DNA of 64,000 nt from Amycolatopsis sp. A133 (GCF_031082405.1 NZ_JAVHJU010000049.1:38098-102097); one strand, 5' to 3'. Shown: positions 1 through 8,295, counted from the stretch's first letter. A program made the numbers and translations. The notes: generated by a model not told the origin, from the letters alone.

Positions 1-18
1 GCGTCGGCCGCGACCCGC

Positions 19-46
19 TTGACTCATCGGATCTTTTGCCTTTAGC
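19..46 (+). promoter_or_regulatory. Possible promoter of the GH28 gene
   Basis: TTGACT at 19-24 is followed 16 bases later by TTTAGC at 41-46, a fair match to a housekeeping -35/-10 pair, giving a leader of about 60 bases before GTG 113. The -10 is weak, so this is tentative. Confidence 0.35.
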
Positions 47-112
47 GTGAGATCCGTTCCCGATCCGCCGTCGGAAGCAGGGCTTCCGCCATGGCGAGAT
101 GAGGGAGATCTT

Positions 113-1666
113 GTGGGAAGAGCGTTGAGCCGCCGTCGTGTCGTCGCCTGGGGAGCCGCGGGCGCCGCGCTGCCCTTGGCCGGATCCCAGGCGGCCGGAG
201 CCGACGAACCGGCGGGCCCGCTGGGGCGCTTCTTCGACGTCACGAAATACGGCGCGAAGGGCGACGGGCGCACCATCGACACCGCCGCGATCAACCGCGC
301 GATCGACGGGGCCGCGACCCGCGGCGGAACCGTGTACTTCCCCGCCGGGACCTACGCGAGCTATTCGATCCACCTCAAGAGCAACATCGCGCTGTACCTC
401 GCCGCGAACGCGACGATCCTGGCCGCCGCCCCGGCCGGCGGCCAGGGCTACGATCCGGCCGAACCCGGCGCGGGCAACCCATACCAGGACTTCGGGCACA
501 GCCACTGGCACAACAGCCTGATCTGGGGCGAGAACCTCGAGAACGTCACCATCGAGGGGCCCGGCAAGATCGACGGCAAGGGCCTCGTCGCCGGCGGCAG
601 CGCGGAATCCGCGCCGCTGAACGGGAACAAGGCGATCGCGCTGAAGCTGTGCCGCAACGTCGCGATCCGCGACATCACGATCGTCAACGGCGGGCACTTC
701 GGCATCCTCCCCACCGGCGTGGACAACTTCCGCATCGAGGGACTGGTGATCGACACCAACCGCGACGGCATCAACATCGACTGCTGCAAGAACGTGCGGA
801 TCGCCGGCACGACGGTGAATTCGCCGAACGACGACGCCATCGTGCTCAAGAGTTCGTATGCGCTGAACCAGGTGCGCGACACCGAGAACGTCACCATCGA
901 CAACTGCTTCGTCAGCGGCTACGACCTCGGCACCCTCGTCGGCGGCACGTTCAAGACCGCGGGTTACGGCCGCACCGGCCGGGTCAAGTTCGGCACCGAG
1001 TCCAACGGCGGGTTCCGCAACATCGCGATCTCCAACGTGGTCTTCGAACACTGCCGCGGCCTGGCCCTGGAAACGGTCGACGGCGGGTGGCTCGAAGACG
1101 TGACGATCAGCAACCTGACGATGCGCAACGTCCAGATGCCGCTGTTCCTCCGGCTGGGCGCGCGGATGCGCGGGCCGGCGGGGATCCCGGTCGGGTTCCT
1201 GCGCCGGGTGAGCATCAGCGACGTCACGACGTACGACGCGGACCCGCGCTACCCGTCGTGCTTCTCGGGCATTCCGGGCCACCCCGTCGAGGACGTCAAG
1301 CTGAGCAACATCCGGCACCACCTGGCGGGTGGGCTCACTCCGGGCGACGCGGTGCAGAACCCGCCGGAGCTGGAAACCGCCTACCCGGAGCCGTCGATGT
1401 TCGGCACGCTCCCGGCGTACGGCTTCTTCGTCCGCCACGCCCGGGAAATCAGCTGGGACAACGTGGACGTGCGCTTCGGCAGGCCGGACACGCGCCCGGC
1501 GTTCGTCCTGCGGGACGTAGCCGACGCCGACGTGCACCACTGCCGCGCGGACAAGGTGGCGGGCACACCGACGTTCGTGCTCGACGGCGTGGACGACTTC
1601 CGGGTGAGCGACGGCCGTCCGGTGCCCGAAGCCCGGGTGGACCACGCGGATCACCAGGAGCTGTAG
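113..1666 (+). CDS. Secreted glycoside hydrolase family 28 (polygalacturonase-like)
   Basis: Probable exported pectin-type polysaccharide hydrolase with a right-handed beta-helix. After the export signal the mature protein begins with the FDVTKYGAKGDG signature shared by pectinases. GH28 active-site blocks follow: DTNRDGINID (NxD), PNDDAIVLKS (DD) and a late RVKFGTESNGG (the R-x-K block); the usual G-H-G block is replaced by LVGG, so substrate specificity is uncertain. I start at GTG 113, not the in-frame ATG at 47, because GAGGGAG at 102-108 is correctly spaced. The shorter N-terminus reads SRRRVVAW plus a hydrophobic stretch, a twin-arginine (Tat) signal. It stands alone and ends at a hairpin. 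Confidence 0.85.
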   Translation: MGRALSRRRVVAWGAAGAALPLAGSQAAGADEPAGPLGRFFDVTKYGAKGDGRTIDTAAINRAIDGAATRGGTVYFPAGTYASYSIHLKSNIALYLAANATILAAAPAGGQGYDPAEPGAGNPYQDFGHSHWHNSLIWGENLENVTIEGPGKIDGKGLVAGGSAESAPLNGNKAIALKLCRNVAIRDITIVNGGHFGILPTGVDNFRIEGLVIDTNRDGINIDCCKNVRIAGTTVNSPNDDAIVLKSSYALNQVRDTENVTIDNCFVSGYDLGTLVGGTFKTAGYGRTGRVKFGTESNGGFRNIAISNVVFEHCRGLALETVDGGWLEDVTISNLTMRNVQMPLFLRLGARMRGPAGIPVGFLRRVSISDVTTYDADPRYPSCFSGIPGHPVEDVKLSNIRHHLAGGLTPGDAVQNPPELETAYPEPSMFGTLPAYGFFVRHAREISWDNVDVRFGRPDTRPAFVLRDVADADVHHCRADKVAGTPTFVLDGVDDFRVSDGRPVPEARVDHADHQEL

Positions 1667-1673
1667 GGAGTTT

Positions 1674-1710
1674 CCGGCCGGGCCTCGGCGCCGCCGCGGG
1701 GCCCGGCCGG
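1674..1710. terminator. Hairpin terminator between convergent genes
   Basis: CCGGCCGGGCC (1674-1684) pairs perfectly with GGCCCGGCCGG (1700-1710) around a 15-base loop. It lies between the stop codons of the convergent GH28 gene and the small membrane protein gene, so it could serve both. Confidence 0.6.
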
Positions 1711-1721
1711 TCGGTTTCGGC

Positions 1722-1937
1722 TCAGCGGCCGCGGAGTTTCGGGCGGGCCAAGCCGACCACGGAGAGGGCGATCAAGGCCACCGCCGCCACCGCGGCGACC
1801 ACCGTCAGGGCGGGCATCCGGCCCTCAGTGCCGGTCAGGGTGACGATGCTGGTGACGAGCAGGACCGCCCCTATGCCCAGGTACAGCCAGCACAGCGTAG
1901 CCGTGGCCGGGATCAGGTGCCAACGCCGTTCGGCCAT
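1722..1937 (-). CDS. Small two-helix membrane protein, unknown function
   Basis: Predicted 71-residue protein with two hydrophobic segments (roughly residues 10-31 and 42-60) joined by a short polar loop and closed by a basic tail ARPKLRGR, a simple inner-membrane hairpin. The start is set at ATG 1937 (MAERRWHLIP) because GAGGAGG lies about 5 bases upstream; the in-frame ATG 24 bases earlier has no ribosome site. The GTG next to it at 1940 is an alternative. I recognise no family. It is transcribed alone, divergent from the MFS gene across 145 bases. Confidence 0.6.
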   Translation of the reverse strand: MAERRWHLIPATATLCWLYLGIGAVLLVTSIVTLTGTEGRMPALTVVAAVAAVALIALSVVGLARPKLRGR

Positions 1938-2082
1938 CACAACCTCCTCGATCGGGTGCATCCCGGAACTGCCCCGATCCGGAGTCGATCAAACCGGCGG
2001 GAATCCGCCATGACCCCGCCGGCCGGGCAAGCTGTCGCAAACCGGCCAGACCGCGGGGGCCGCCGCCGCTTCACTGGGGATC

Positions 2083-3219
2083 ATGAACGCACCAGCGCCG
2101 CGGTGGCCCGCGGTTTTTGCCGTCACCGTCGGGATCTTCGCCATCGTCACCACCGAAATCCTGCCGATCGGGCTGCTGACGCCGATCGCGGCCGCGTTCG
2201 GCGTTTCGGCCGGGACCGCCGGCTGGACGATGACCGTGCCCGGTTTTGTCGCCGCGGTCGCCGCGCCGGCGGTCACCGTCGCGGCCGGCCGGCTCGACCG
2301 CCGGCTGATGCTGGGCGGTCTCCTGGTCCTGCTCGCGGCCGCCGGCTTCCTCGCCGCCGCCGCGCCCGCGTTCTGGGTGCTGCTGGTCGCCCGCTTCCTC
2401 GTCGGCGTCGTCATCGGCGGGTTCTGGTCGATCGGCGCCGGCCTGGCGCCCCGGCTCGTCGGGACGGCGGCCGCCGCGCGAGCGACCTCGGTGATCTTCG
2501 CCGCCGTGCCGCTCGGTTCGGTGCTGGGGGTGCCGCTCGGCACCCTCGTCGGGCAGCTCGCCGGCTGGCGGACGGCGTTCCTCCTGCTGGGTGTGCTGAG
2601 TCTCGGGACCGCCGCTGCCCTCGTGCTCCTCACGCCGCCGCTGCCGCCGGCGGAGGTCACCCGGCTGAGTGTCCTGAGTGGACTGCTGCGGCGTCGCGGT
2701 GTCCGAAGTGGATTGCTGGTGACCTTCCTCGTCGTGCTGGCGCACTTCGGCACCTACACCTACGTCACGCCGCTGCTGCGGGAAGTCGTCCGGCCGGAGG
2801 TGCTCAGCGGGTATCTGCTCGCCTACGGCGTCGCCGGGATCGCGGGCTCCTTCCTGGCCGGGCGGCACCGGGCCGGGTTCGCGATCGCCGCGGCGGTGCT
2901 CGCGGTGGCGGTCTTGGCGCTGCCGCACACCGGGCCGATCGGCGCGCTCTTGACCCTGGTGGCCTGGGGCGTGGCCTACGGCGGGGTGCCGGTGTGCTCC
3001 CAGGCCTGGTTCGCCCGCGAAGCGCCGGACGCGCCCGAGGCGGCCACCGTCCTGTTCACGGCGTCCTTCCAGGCCACCCTCTCCGCGGGGGCGCTGGCCG
3101 GCGGCTTCGTGGTGGACGCCGTGTCGGTTCCCGCCGTCATGACCTGCGGGGGAGTGATCGCCCTCGGGGCCGCGGCGGTGATCCAGCGCGCCCGCCGTCC
3201 GGTCCCCGCGTTCCACTGA
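2083..3219 (+). CDS. MFS transporter, DHA1/arabinose-efflux type
   Basis: 378 residues with about 12 hydrophobic helices, the usual layout of a drug:H+ antiporter of the major facilitator superfamily. The first helix pair carries VTTEILPIGLL, typical of AraJ/YdhP-like efflux permeases (consensus ... TEFxxxGLLP), and GRLDRRLMLGG is the loop 2-3 motif. A central loop with PLPPAEVTRLS separates the two six-helix halves. It probably exports a small hydrophobic compound; substrate unknown. No regulator adjoins it. A weak GGGGAT precedes ATG 2083. Confidence 0.85.
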   Translation: MNAPAPRWPAVFAVTVGIFAIVTTEILPIGLLTPIAAAFGVSAGTAGWTMTVPGFVAAVAAPAVTVAAGRLDRRLMLGGLLVLLAAAGFLAAAAPAFWVLLVARFLVGVVIGGFWSIGAGLAPRLVGTAAAARATSVIFAAVPLGSVLGVPLGTLVGQLAGWRTAFLLLGVLSLGTAAALVLLTPPLPPAEVTRLSVLSGLLRRRGVRSGLLVTFLVVLAHFGTYTYVTPLLREVVRPEVLSGYLLAYGVAGIAGSFLAGRHRAGFAIAAAVLAVAVLALPHTGPIGALLTLVAWGVAYGGVPVCSQAWFAREAPDAPEAATVLFTASFQATLSAGALAGGFVVDAVSVPAVMTCGGVIALGAAAVIQRARRPVPAFH

Positions 3220-3220
3220 A

Positions 3221-3240
3221 CGGAACACCGGGCTGTTCCG
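3221..3240. terminator. Short hairpin after the MFS gene
   Basis: CGGAACA (3221-3227) and TGTTCCG (3234-3240) form a 7-bp stem with a 6-base loop immediately after the MFS stop codon and 30 bases before the next start. It may be a weak terminator or an operator for the aldehyde dehydrogenase gene. Confidence 0.35.
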
Positions 3241-3269
3241 ACCGGCCCGCCCGGTGCGACGGTCGGGGC

Positions 3270-4169
3270 ATGGCTCCCGTGATGGCGGCGATCGTCGGCC
3301 CCGGCAACATCGGCACCGATTTGCTGGCGAAGCTGCGGCGCAGTGAAGTGATCGAAGTCGGCTACGTGGTCGGCGTGGTCGAGTCGGACGGCCTCGAGCG
3401 CGCCCGCGCCGAGGGGATCGCGGCGTCCGCCGAAGGCGTCGACTGGCTGCTGCGCCAGGACCCGCTGCCGGACCTGGTGTTCGAGGCGACCTCGGCGAAG
3501 GCGCACGCCGCGAACGCGCCGCGCTACGAGGAAGCGGGCATCCAGGCGATCGACCTGACCCCGGCGCACCTCGGCCCGATGGTGTGCCCGCCGGTGAACC
3601 TCGGTGCGCACCTCGACGCCCCGAACGTCTCGATGATCACCTGCGGCGGCCAGGCCACGATCCCCGTGGTGCACGCCGTTTCCCGGGTGACGACGGTGCC
3701 GTACGCGGAGATCGTCGCGTCGGTCGCTTCGCGCGGGGCGGGCCCGGGGACACGGGCGAACATCGACGAGTTCACGCGCACGACGTCGCAGGCGGTGGCC
3801 GAGATCGGTGGCGCCGGGCGCGGCAAGGCGATCATCATCCTCAACCCGGTGGAACCGCCGATGATCATGCGGGACACGGTGTTCTGCGCGATTCCGCTCG
3901 ACGCCGACCGCGACGCGATCACCGCGTCGATCCACGAGATGGTGGCCGAGGTGCGGAAGTACGTGCCGGGCTACACCCTCCGCGCGGATCCGCAGTTCGA
4001 CGACGCGCGCGAGGAGTGGGACGGCCACGCGCGGGTGGGGATCTTCCTCGAAGTCCGCGGCAACGGCGACTACCTGCCGGAGTACGCCGGGAACCTGGAC
4101 ATCATGACCGCCGCGGCCGCGCGCGTGGGCGAGCTGCTGGCGCGCGCGAAGCAGGAGGTGCCCGCATGA
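3270..4169 (+). CDS. Acetaldehyde dehydrogenase (acylating), meta-cleavage type
   Basis: Converts acetaldehyde or propionaldehyde plus CoA and NAD+ to the acyl-CoA, the last step of aromatic or sterol meta-cleavage pathways (DmpF/MhpF/HsaG family). The 299-residue protein has the family length. IVGPGNIGTD near the N-terminus is the NAD-binding loop, Cys125 in ITCGGQATIP is the catalytic thiol, and NIDEFTRTTSQAV and ILNPVEPPMIMRDTV are family signatures. The first in-frame ATG that fits the family is 3270; ATG 3282 is possible. Its stop overlaps the aldolase start as ATGA, consistent with the obligate dehydrogenase-aldolase channeling complex. No ring-cleavage, hydrolase or hydratase gene is nearby. 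Confidence 0.93.
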   Translation: MAPVMAAIVGPGNIGTDLLAKLRRSEVIEVGYVVGVVESDGLERARAEGIAASAEGVDWLLRQDPLPDLVFEATSAKAHAANAPRYEEAGIQAIDLTPAHLGPMVCPPVNLGAHLDAPNVSMITCGGQATIPVVHAVSRVTTVPYAEIVASVASRGAGPGTRANIDEFTRTTSQAVAEIGGAGRGKAIIILNPVEPPMIMRDTVFCAIPLDADRDAITASIHEMVAEVRKYVPGYTLRADPQFDDAREEWDGHARVGIFLEVRGNGDYLPEYAGNLDIMTAAAARVGELLARAKQEVPA

Positions 4170-5191
4170 CCCGGCCGGAACTGCGCCACGACGTCCGGAT
4201 CGTCGACACGACGCTGCGCGACGGCAGCCACGCGATGGCGCACCGCTTCACCGAGCAGCAGGTGCGGGACACGGTGCGCGCGCTCGACCGCGCGGGCGTC
4301 GAGGTGATCGAGGTGACCCACGGCGACGGCCTCGGCGGCTCGTCGTTCACCTACGGCTTTTCCGCCGTCGACGAACTTCGCCTCATCGCGGCGGCGCGCG
4401 AAGAGGCGAAACAGGCGAAGATCGCGGTGCTGCTGGTGCCGGGGATCGGGACGGCCGAGGACCTGCAGCGCGCCTTCGACGCGGGCGCGGAGATGGTGCG
4501 GGTGGCGACGCACTGCACCGAAGCCGACGTCTCGCCGCAGCACTTCGGGCTGGCGCGGGACCTCGGGATGGAGACGGCCGGGTTCCTGATGATGGCGCAC
4601 CGGACGCCACCGGAAGACCTGGCGAAGCAGGCCCGGATCATGGTGGACGCGGGCTGCCAGGCGGCGTACGTGACGGACTCGGCGGGCGCGCTGCTGATGC
4701 ACGAGGCCCGCGCCCGGTTCGAAGCGCTGGTCGCCGAGGTCGGCGACACGGCGTGGGTCGGCTACCACGGGCACCAGAACCTTTCGCTCGGCGTCGCGAA
4801 CTCGGTTCTGGCGTACGAAGCGGGCGTCCGTTACATCGACGGGTCGCTGTGCGCGCTCGGCGCGGGCGCCGGCAACTCCCCGACGGAGGTGCTGGCGGCG
4901 GTGTTCGACCGCCTGGAGGTCGACACGGGCCTCGACGTCGGCGGCCTGCTCGACGCGGCCGAGGAGGTCGTCCGCCCGTACCTGCACCGGTGGCCGAAGA
5001 TGGACCGCAACGCGATCGTCCAGGGCTGGGCCGGGGTGTATTCGAGCTTCCTGCTGCACGCGGAGCGCGCGGCGGAGCGCTACGGCGTCCCGGCCCAGTC
5101 GATCTTGCGCCGCTGCGGCGAGCTCGCTCTGGTGGGCGGCCAGGAGGACATGATCATCGACGTGGCGGTGCAGCTGGCCGCGGAAGGCTAG
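4166..5191 (+). CDS. 4-hydroxy-2-oxovalerate aldolase
   Basis: Class II pyruvate aldolase splitting 4-hydroxy-2-oxoacids to pyruvate plus an aldehyde that is passed through a tunnel to the partner dehydrogenase. The 341-residue protein shows the HMG-CoA-lyase-like TIM barrel with RIVDTTLRDGSHA (metal Asp and Arg), the metal-binding GYHGHQNLSLGVANS histidines and GAGAGNSPTEVLAAV, followed by the C-terminal DmpG communication domain (PYLHRWPKMDRNAIVQGWAGVYSSFL). It is translationally coupled by ATGA overlap to the acetaldehyde dehydrogenase gene. This DmpG/MhpE/HsaF assignment is strong; the upstream pathway cannot be told from this window. Confidence 0.95.
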   Translation: MTRPELRHDVRIVDTTLRDGSHAMAHRFTEQQVRDTVRALDRAGVEVIEVTHGDGLGGSSFTYGFSAVDELRLIAAAREEAKQAKIAVLLVPGIGTAEDLQRAFDAGAEMVRVATHCTEADVSPQHFGLARDLGMETAGFLMMAHRTPPEDLAKQARIMVDAGCQAAYVTDSAGALLMHEARARFEALVAEVGDTAWVGYHGHQNLSLGVANSVLAYEAGVRYIDGSLCALGAGAGNSPTEVLAAVFDRLEVDTGLDVGGLLDAAEEVVRPYLHRWPKMDRNAIVQGWAGVYSSFLLHAERAAERYGVPAQSILRRCGELALVGGQEDMIIDVAVQLAAEG

Positions 5192-5201
5192 ATTGGCGGG
5201 T

Positions 5202-5780
5202 ATGGGGAGAGCCGGGCGGGCACTGACGGTGGTTTTGACGACGGCGTGCCTCGCCGCGTGCTCACCATCGCCCACGGCGCCGTTCACCACCCGGCTGGCC
5301 ACGGCGTTCACCGCACCACCACCACCACCGGCGACGACCGCCTCGCCGGCGATACTGTCCGCGGCCTGTCCGTTCCTCGGCACCGCGGAGCTGCAACAGC
5401 TGTTGGGGACCAGCGAAGACATCATCGCGACCGAGCAGCCACCCGACCCGGCGTTCGCGACCGGAACCACGTTCCAGTGCCGCTACGAGGGCAAGTACGT
5501 GCACCCCTGGCTGGCCGACCTGTGGATCATCAGCGACGCCGCCACCCAGCCCGCCGAGGCGCTGGAGAAGTCCAAACAGGACTGCAGCGAACCGGCGACC
5601 GCCATCCCCGGCGCCGGCGAAGCCGCGTACTTCTGCGACCGGACGGGGCCGGGGGAGGCGGAGATGGTCGTGACGGCCAAGCGGAACCACGGCCGGACGC
5701 GCCTCGCGGTCGCCTACGTGGTCAAGCACCGCAGCGAGGTCTACGCCGGCTTGGCGAAGCTGCTCGGCGAGCGGCTCTAG
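5202..5780 (+). CDS. Secreted lipoprotein, possibly DUF3558-like
   Basis: 192-residue exported lipoprotein. The N-terminus has a positive start, a hydrophobic run and a lipobox LAAC at about residues 17-20, followed by a Pro/Thr-rich linker. The mature domain starts ACPFLGTAELQQLLG and has further cysteines (FQCRYEG, KQDCSEP, YFCDRTG), a pattern reminiscent of the DUF3558 actinobacterial lipoproteins, though I cannot confirm that. ATG 5202 gives the cleaner signal peptide; TTG 5193 is in frame. It begins 10 bases after the aldolase stop, so it may be cotranscribed, but a metabolic link is not evident. Confidence 0.7.
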   Translation: MGRAGRALTVVLTTACLAACSPSPTAPFTTRLATAFTAPPPPPATTASPAILSAACPFLGTAELQQLLGTSEDIIATEQPPDPAFATGTTFQCRYEGKYVHPWLADLWIISDAATQPAEALEKSKQDCSEPATAIPGAGEAAYFCDRTGPGEAEMVVTAKRNHGRTRLAVAYVVKHRSEVYAGLAKLLGERL

Positions 5781-5817
5781 CGGCTCACCGAGCAGTGTCC
5801 CGGCGGTCGCTTGCCGA

Positions 5818-5860
5818 GGCGGCTCGGGGCGCGCGGGAGTCCGGCGCGCCCCGAGCCGCC
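5818..5860. terminator. Strong bidirectional hairpin terminator
   Basis: GGCGGCTCGGGGCGCGC (5818-5834) pairs with GCGCGCCCCGAGCCGCC (5844-5860), a perfect 17-bp stem with a 9-base loop, in the 200-base gap between the convergent lipoprotein and monooxygenase genes. The rest of that gap (5861-5980) holds nothing I can name. Confidence 0.75.
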
Positions 5861-5980
5861 TGTCCGGCCGAGCCGCCGGTGTGCCCACCGCGCCGGCCGG
5901 ACCGCCGGCGTCCTCGCAGCGTCGGACGCAGGAGGGCTCCCCGCGCCGTACACGACCGCCGGCGCGCCCGGTCCACCTCG

Positions 5981-7495
5981 TCAGGCGGGTTCGCCGAACC
6001 ACCGCCGCAACGCTGCTTCGAGGCCGGCTGTCGAGCCGTCCTCGCGGGCCCAGGCGATGTGGCCGTCCGGCCGGATCAGCACGCCCGTCAGCGCCGGGGC
6101 GCTGTCGCACTTCGCGGACAGTGTCCCGACCCGTCCGGCCCAGCCGCTTGCCGTGTTGCGCAGCTCGGCGTTGTCGGCGAGGTCGAGCAGGAGCGCCTTG
6201 CCGTCGTGGAGGCGTTCGCCGAGGCGGGTGCCGTCGGCGAACGCGAAGTCGGGTGCGGCGCGACCGGTGAGGTCGTGCTCGCCTTCGATCGGGTAGCGGT
6301 GCAGGACGCCGGACAGCTTCTTCGCGAGGTACGTCGCCCCGTCGCCGGTGAGGAGCAGGTCGGTGACGACCTGGCGCAGTGCCTTGGTCCGCACGTCGCT
6401 GCGCATCAGCGCAACCTGCGCCCGCGTCCACTCGAGGACCCATTCGCCGATCGGGTGCCGCTCGTCCGTGTAGGTGTCGAGCAGGCCGGCGGGCGCCCAG
6501 CCGTGGATGGTCGCGGCGAGCTTCCAGCCCAGGTTGACGGCGTCACCGATGCCGAGGTTGAGGCCCTGGCCCCCGAAGGGGGAGTGGACGTGCGCCGCGT
6601 CCCCGGCCAGCAGCACGCGGCCCATGCGGTAGGTGGTCGCCTGGCGCGCGTTGTCGGTGAAGCGCGTCGCGCTGTGGACCTTCGTCACCCGGATGTCCGC
6701 ACCGGACACCCGCCGGAAGCTGTCTTCGAGCTCCTGCGCGGTGACCGGGGCGTCGCGGTCCGCGGGCGGCCCGTCGAACTCGACGGTGAGCATCCGCCCG
6801 GGCGTCGGGCCGTGGACGTAGAGCCCGCCGGTGCCGTGCTGCCAGCCGGCGGGCAGCGTGTCGGCGCCGGTGAGTTCGACGACGGCCTGCCGCCCGGTGA
6901 TGGCCGGATCGGTCCCGGGGAACTCGAATCCCGCCAGTTTCCGGACTTGGCTGCGGCCGCCGTCGCACCCGACGAGCCACCCGGCGCGCACGGTTTCCCG
7001 ATCGTCGAGCTGCACGTCCACGCCGTCGTCGTGCGCGTCGAACCCGGTGACCGCCACGCCGCGTCGCACCTCGACGCCCAGCTCGGCGGCGCGCCCGGCG
7101 AGGATGGCCTCGACGGCCTGCTGCTGGATCACCACCACCCGCGCGGCGGGCCCGACGTCCCGGAAGGCGGGATCGGCGAAGTCGACGCCGCCGGAGGTGA
7201 CCATGATCCCGGCGAAGTGCCCCACGGGAACGGCCTTCGGCCCGCTCCCGCCGCGTGACTCGAGGAACTTCCGGATCTGTTCGAAGTTCTGCCGCACGAC
7301 CTCGTCCATGGCGGGCAGCAGCCCCCGCCGGTAGAAGGCTTCGGCGGTGGTCAAGTTGACCGACCCGGCCTTGATCGTCTGGTCCGGCTCGGGCAGCCGT
7401 TCGACGACGAGCACGTCCACGCCCGCCAGCCGCAGTTCACAGGCCAGCATCAAGCCGACCGGTCCGCCCCCGGAGATCACCACATCCCTGTTCAT
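5981..7495 (-). CDS. FAD-dependent aromatic monooxygenase (PHBH/polyketide hydroxylase type)
   Basis: 504-residue class A flavoprotein hydroxylase using NAD(P)H and O2 on an aromatic substrate. GGGPVGLMLACEL near residue 8 is the FAD Rossmann loop, WLVGCDGGRSQVRKLAGF the DG motif, and RVLLAGDAAHVHSPFGGQGLN the GD motif binding the FAD ribityl. A C-terminal thioredoxin-like domain (about residues 385-500) is typical of the RdmE/rifampicin-monooxygenase/phenol-hydroxylase branch. I use ATG 7495 (MNRDVVISGGG), since translation from 7531 would run through the operator. It is divergent from a TetR gene, suggesting induction by its own substrate, perhaps an antibiotic or aromatic toxin. Confidence 0.85.
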   Translation of the reverse strand: MNRDVVISGGGPVGLMLACELRLAGVDVLVVERLPEPDQTIKAGSVNLTTAEAFYRRGLLPAMDEVVRQNFEQIRKFLESRGGSGPKAVPVGHFAGIMVTSGGVDFADPAFRDVGPAARVVVIQQQAVEAILAGRAAELGVEVRRGVAVTGFDAHDDGVDVQLDDRETVRAGWLVGCDGGRSQVRKLAGFEFPGTDPAITGRQAVVELTGADTLPAGWQHGTGGLYVHGPTPGRMLTVEFDGPPADRDAPVTAQELEDSFRRVSGADIRVTKVHSATRFTDNARQATTYRMGRVLLAGDAAHVHSPFGGQGLNLGIGDAVNLGWKLAATIHGWAPAGLLDTYTDERHPIGEWVLEWTRAQVALMRSDVRTKALRQVVTDLLLTGDGATYLAKKLSGVLHRYPIEGEHDLTGRAAPDFAFADGTRLGERLHDGKALLLDLADNAELRNTASGWAGRVGTLSAKCDSAPALTGVLIRPDGHIAWAREDGSTAGLEAALRRWFGEPA

Positions 7496-7502
7496 GGCTC
7501 CG

Positions 7503-7531
7503 ATGATGCCCAGAAACTTGTACCGAGTCAA
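7503..7531 (-). promoter_or_regulatory. Monooxygenase promoter overlapping the operator
   Basis: On the minus strand TTGACT (complement of 7526-7531) is followed by exactly 17 bases and then CATCAT (complement of 7503-7508). The -35 hexamer lies inside the palindrome at 7522-7545, so bound repressor would block it directly. Confidence 0.55.
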
Positions 7532-7545
7532 ACTTTGAGCTCGGT
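7522..7545. promoter_or_regulatory. Palindromic TetR-type operator
   Basis: Inverted repeat in the 65-base divergent gap: outer arms ACCGAG (7522-7527) and CTCGGT (7540-7545) enclose a perfect inner palindrome TCAAACTTTGA (7528-7538). One extra G breaks full symmetry. Its position between a TetR repressor gene and its divergent target makes it the likely repressor binding site for both promoters. Confidence 0.7.
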
Positions 7546-7546
7546 C

Positions 7547-7552
7547 TATACT
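7547..7552 (+). promoter_or_regulatory. -10 element of a probably leaderless tetR transcript
   Basis: TATACT at 7547-7552 ends 8 bases before ATG 7561. With no ribosome-binding site present, transcription would start at or next to the ATG, giving a leaderless mRNA, common in actinomycetes. Confidence 0.5.
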
Positions 7553-7560
7553 CTCGGCTC

Positions 7561-8199
7561 ATGGCTGACCCAGGACTGCGCGAACGGAAGAAGCAGGCCA
7601 CGCGCCTGCTGATCTCGAACGTGGCCACCGGCCTCTTCATCGAGCGAGGCTTCGAGGAGGTGACGGTGGCGGAGATCGCCGAAGCGGCGGGCGTCTCGAA
7701 GATGACGGTGTTCAACTACTTCCCGCGCAAGGAGGACCTGTTCCTCGACCGCCACGCGGATCGTCTGGCGGAGCTGACGGATGTGGTGCGCTCCCGGCCG
7801 TCGGGGGTGTCACCGTGTGAGGCGTTGCGCCGTCACCAGCATTCCCTCCTGGCGTCGGGCCACCCGCTGTCCGGGGCGATCGCGGGCGGCCCGGGGTTCT
7901 GGTGGGTGCTGACGTCGAGCCCGGCGTTGATGGCGCGCTGGTACGAGCAGGAGCGCGAGATCGCGGACGCGCTCGCCGAGGTGCTCGGGTCGGAAACGGG
8001 CGACGTGTTCCGGTCCCGGGTGGTGGCGGCCCTGCTGACCACGGCGATCGCGACGGTGTTCGCCCACGCAATGGGCCGGATCGTGGCGGGCGACGACGCC
8101 GAAGTGGTGCGGCGGGAGCAGGTGGAGGTCGTCGACCAAGCGTTTGACCTGGTGGAACGCGGGGTGGGCGACTTCCCGGGTGGCGGACCGACCGGCTGA
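7561..8199 (+). CDS. TetR family transcriptional repressor
   Basis: 212 residues. The N-terminal TetR helix-turn-helix spans about residues 10-55: RKKQATRLLISNVATGLF, GFEEVTVAEIAEAAGVS and the recognition helix KMTVFNYFPRKEDLF. The C-terminal ligand-binding half is divergent, as usual. It faces the FAD monooxygenase gene across a 65-base gap with a good palindrome, so autoregulation and control of the monooxygenase are the simplest reading. The ligand is unknown. The gene ends in front of a very strong hairpin. Confidence 0.9.
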   Translation: MADPGLRERKKQATRLLISNVATGLFIERGFEEVTVAEIAEAAGVSKMTVFNYFPRKEDLFLDRHADRLAELTDVVRSRPSGVSPCEALRRHQHSLLASGHPLSGAIAGGPGFWWVLTSSPALMARWYEQEREIADALAEVLGSETGDVFRSRVVAALLTTAIATVFAHAMGRIVAGDDAEVVRREQVEVVDQAFDLVERGVGDFPGGGPTG

Positions 8200-8220
8200 T
8201 CGCGGGTACCTGTCTCGCCC

Positions 8221-8265
8221 CGCCAAGGCAGGCCCGAACATCTGCTGTTCGGGCCTGCCTTGGCG
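8221..8265. terminator. Perfect 20-bp hairpin terminator
   Basis: CGCCAAGGCAGGCCCGAACA (8221-8240) and its exact complement TGTTCGGGCCTGCCTTGGCG (8246-8265) flank a 5-base loop and are followed by GTTTTG. It sits between the convergent tetR gene and the ChW-repeat gene. Confidence 0.8.
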
Positions 8266-8295
8266 GTTTTGTCAGCTAGAGCGCGAGGATTGCGG

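Noticed and set aside
8221..8265. Regulatory operator of tetR
   Set aside because: A 20-bp perfect stem with 5-base loop and T-rich tail between convergent genes fits a terminator better.
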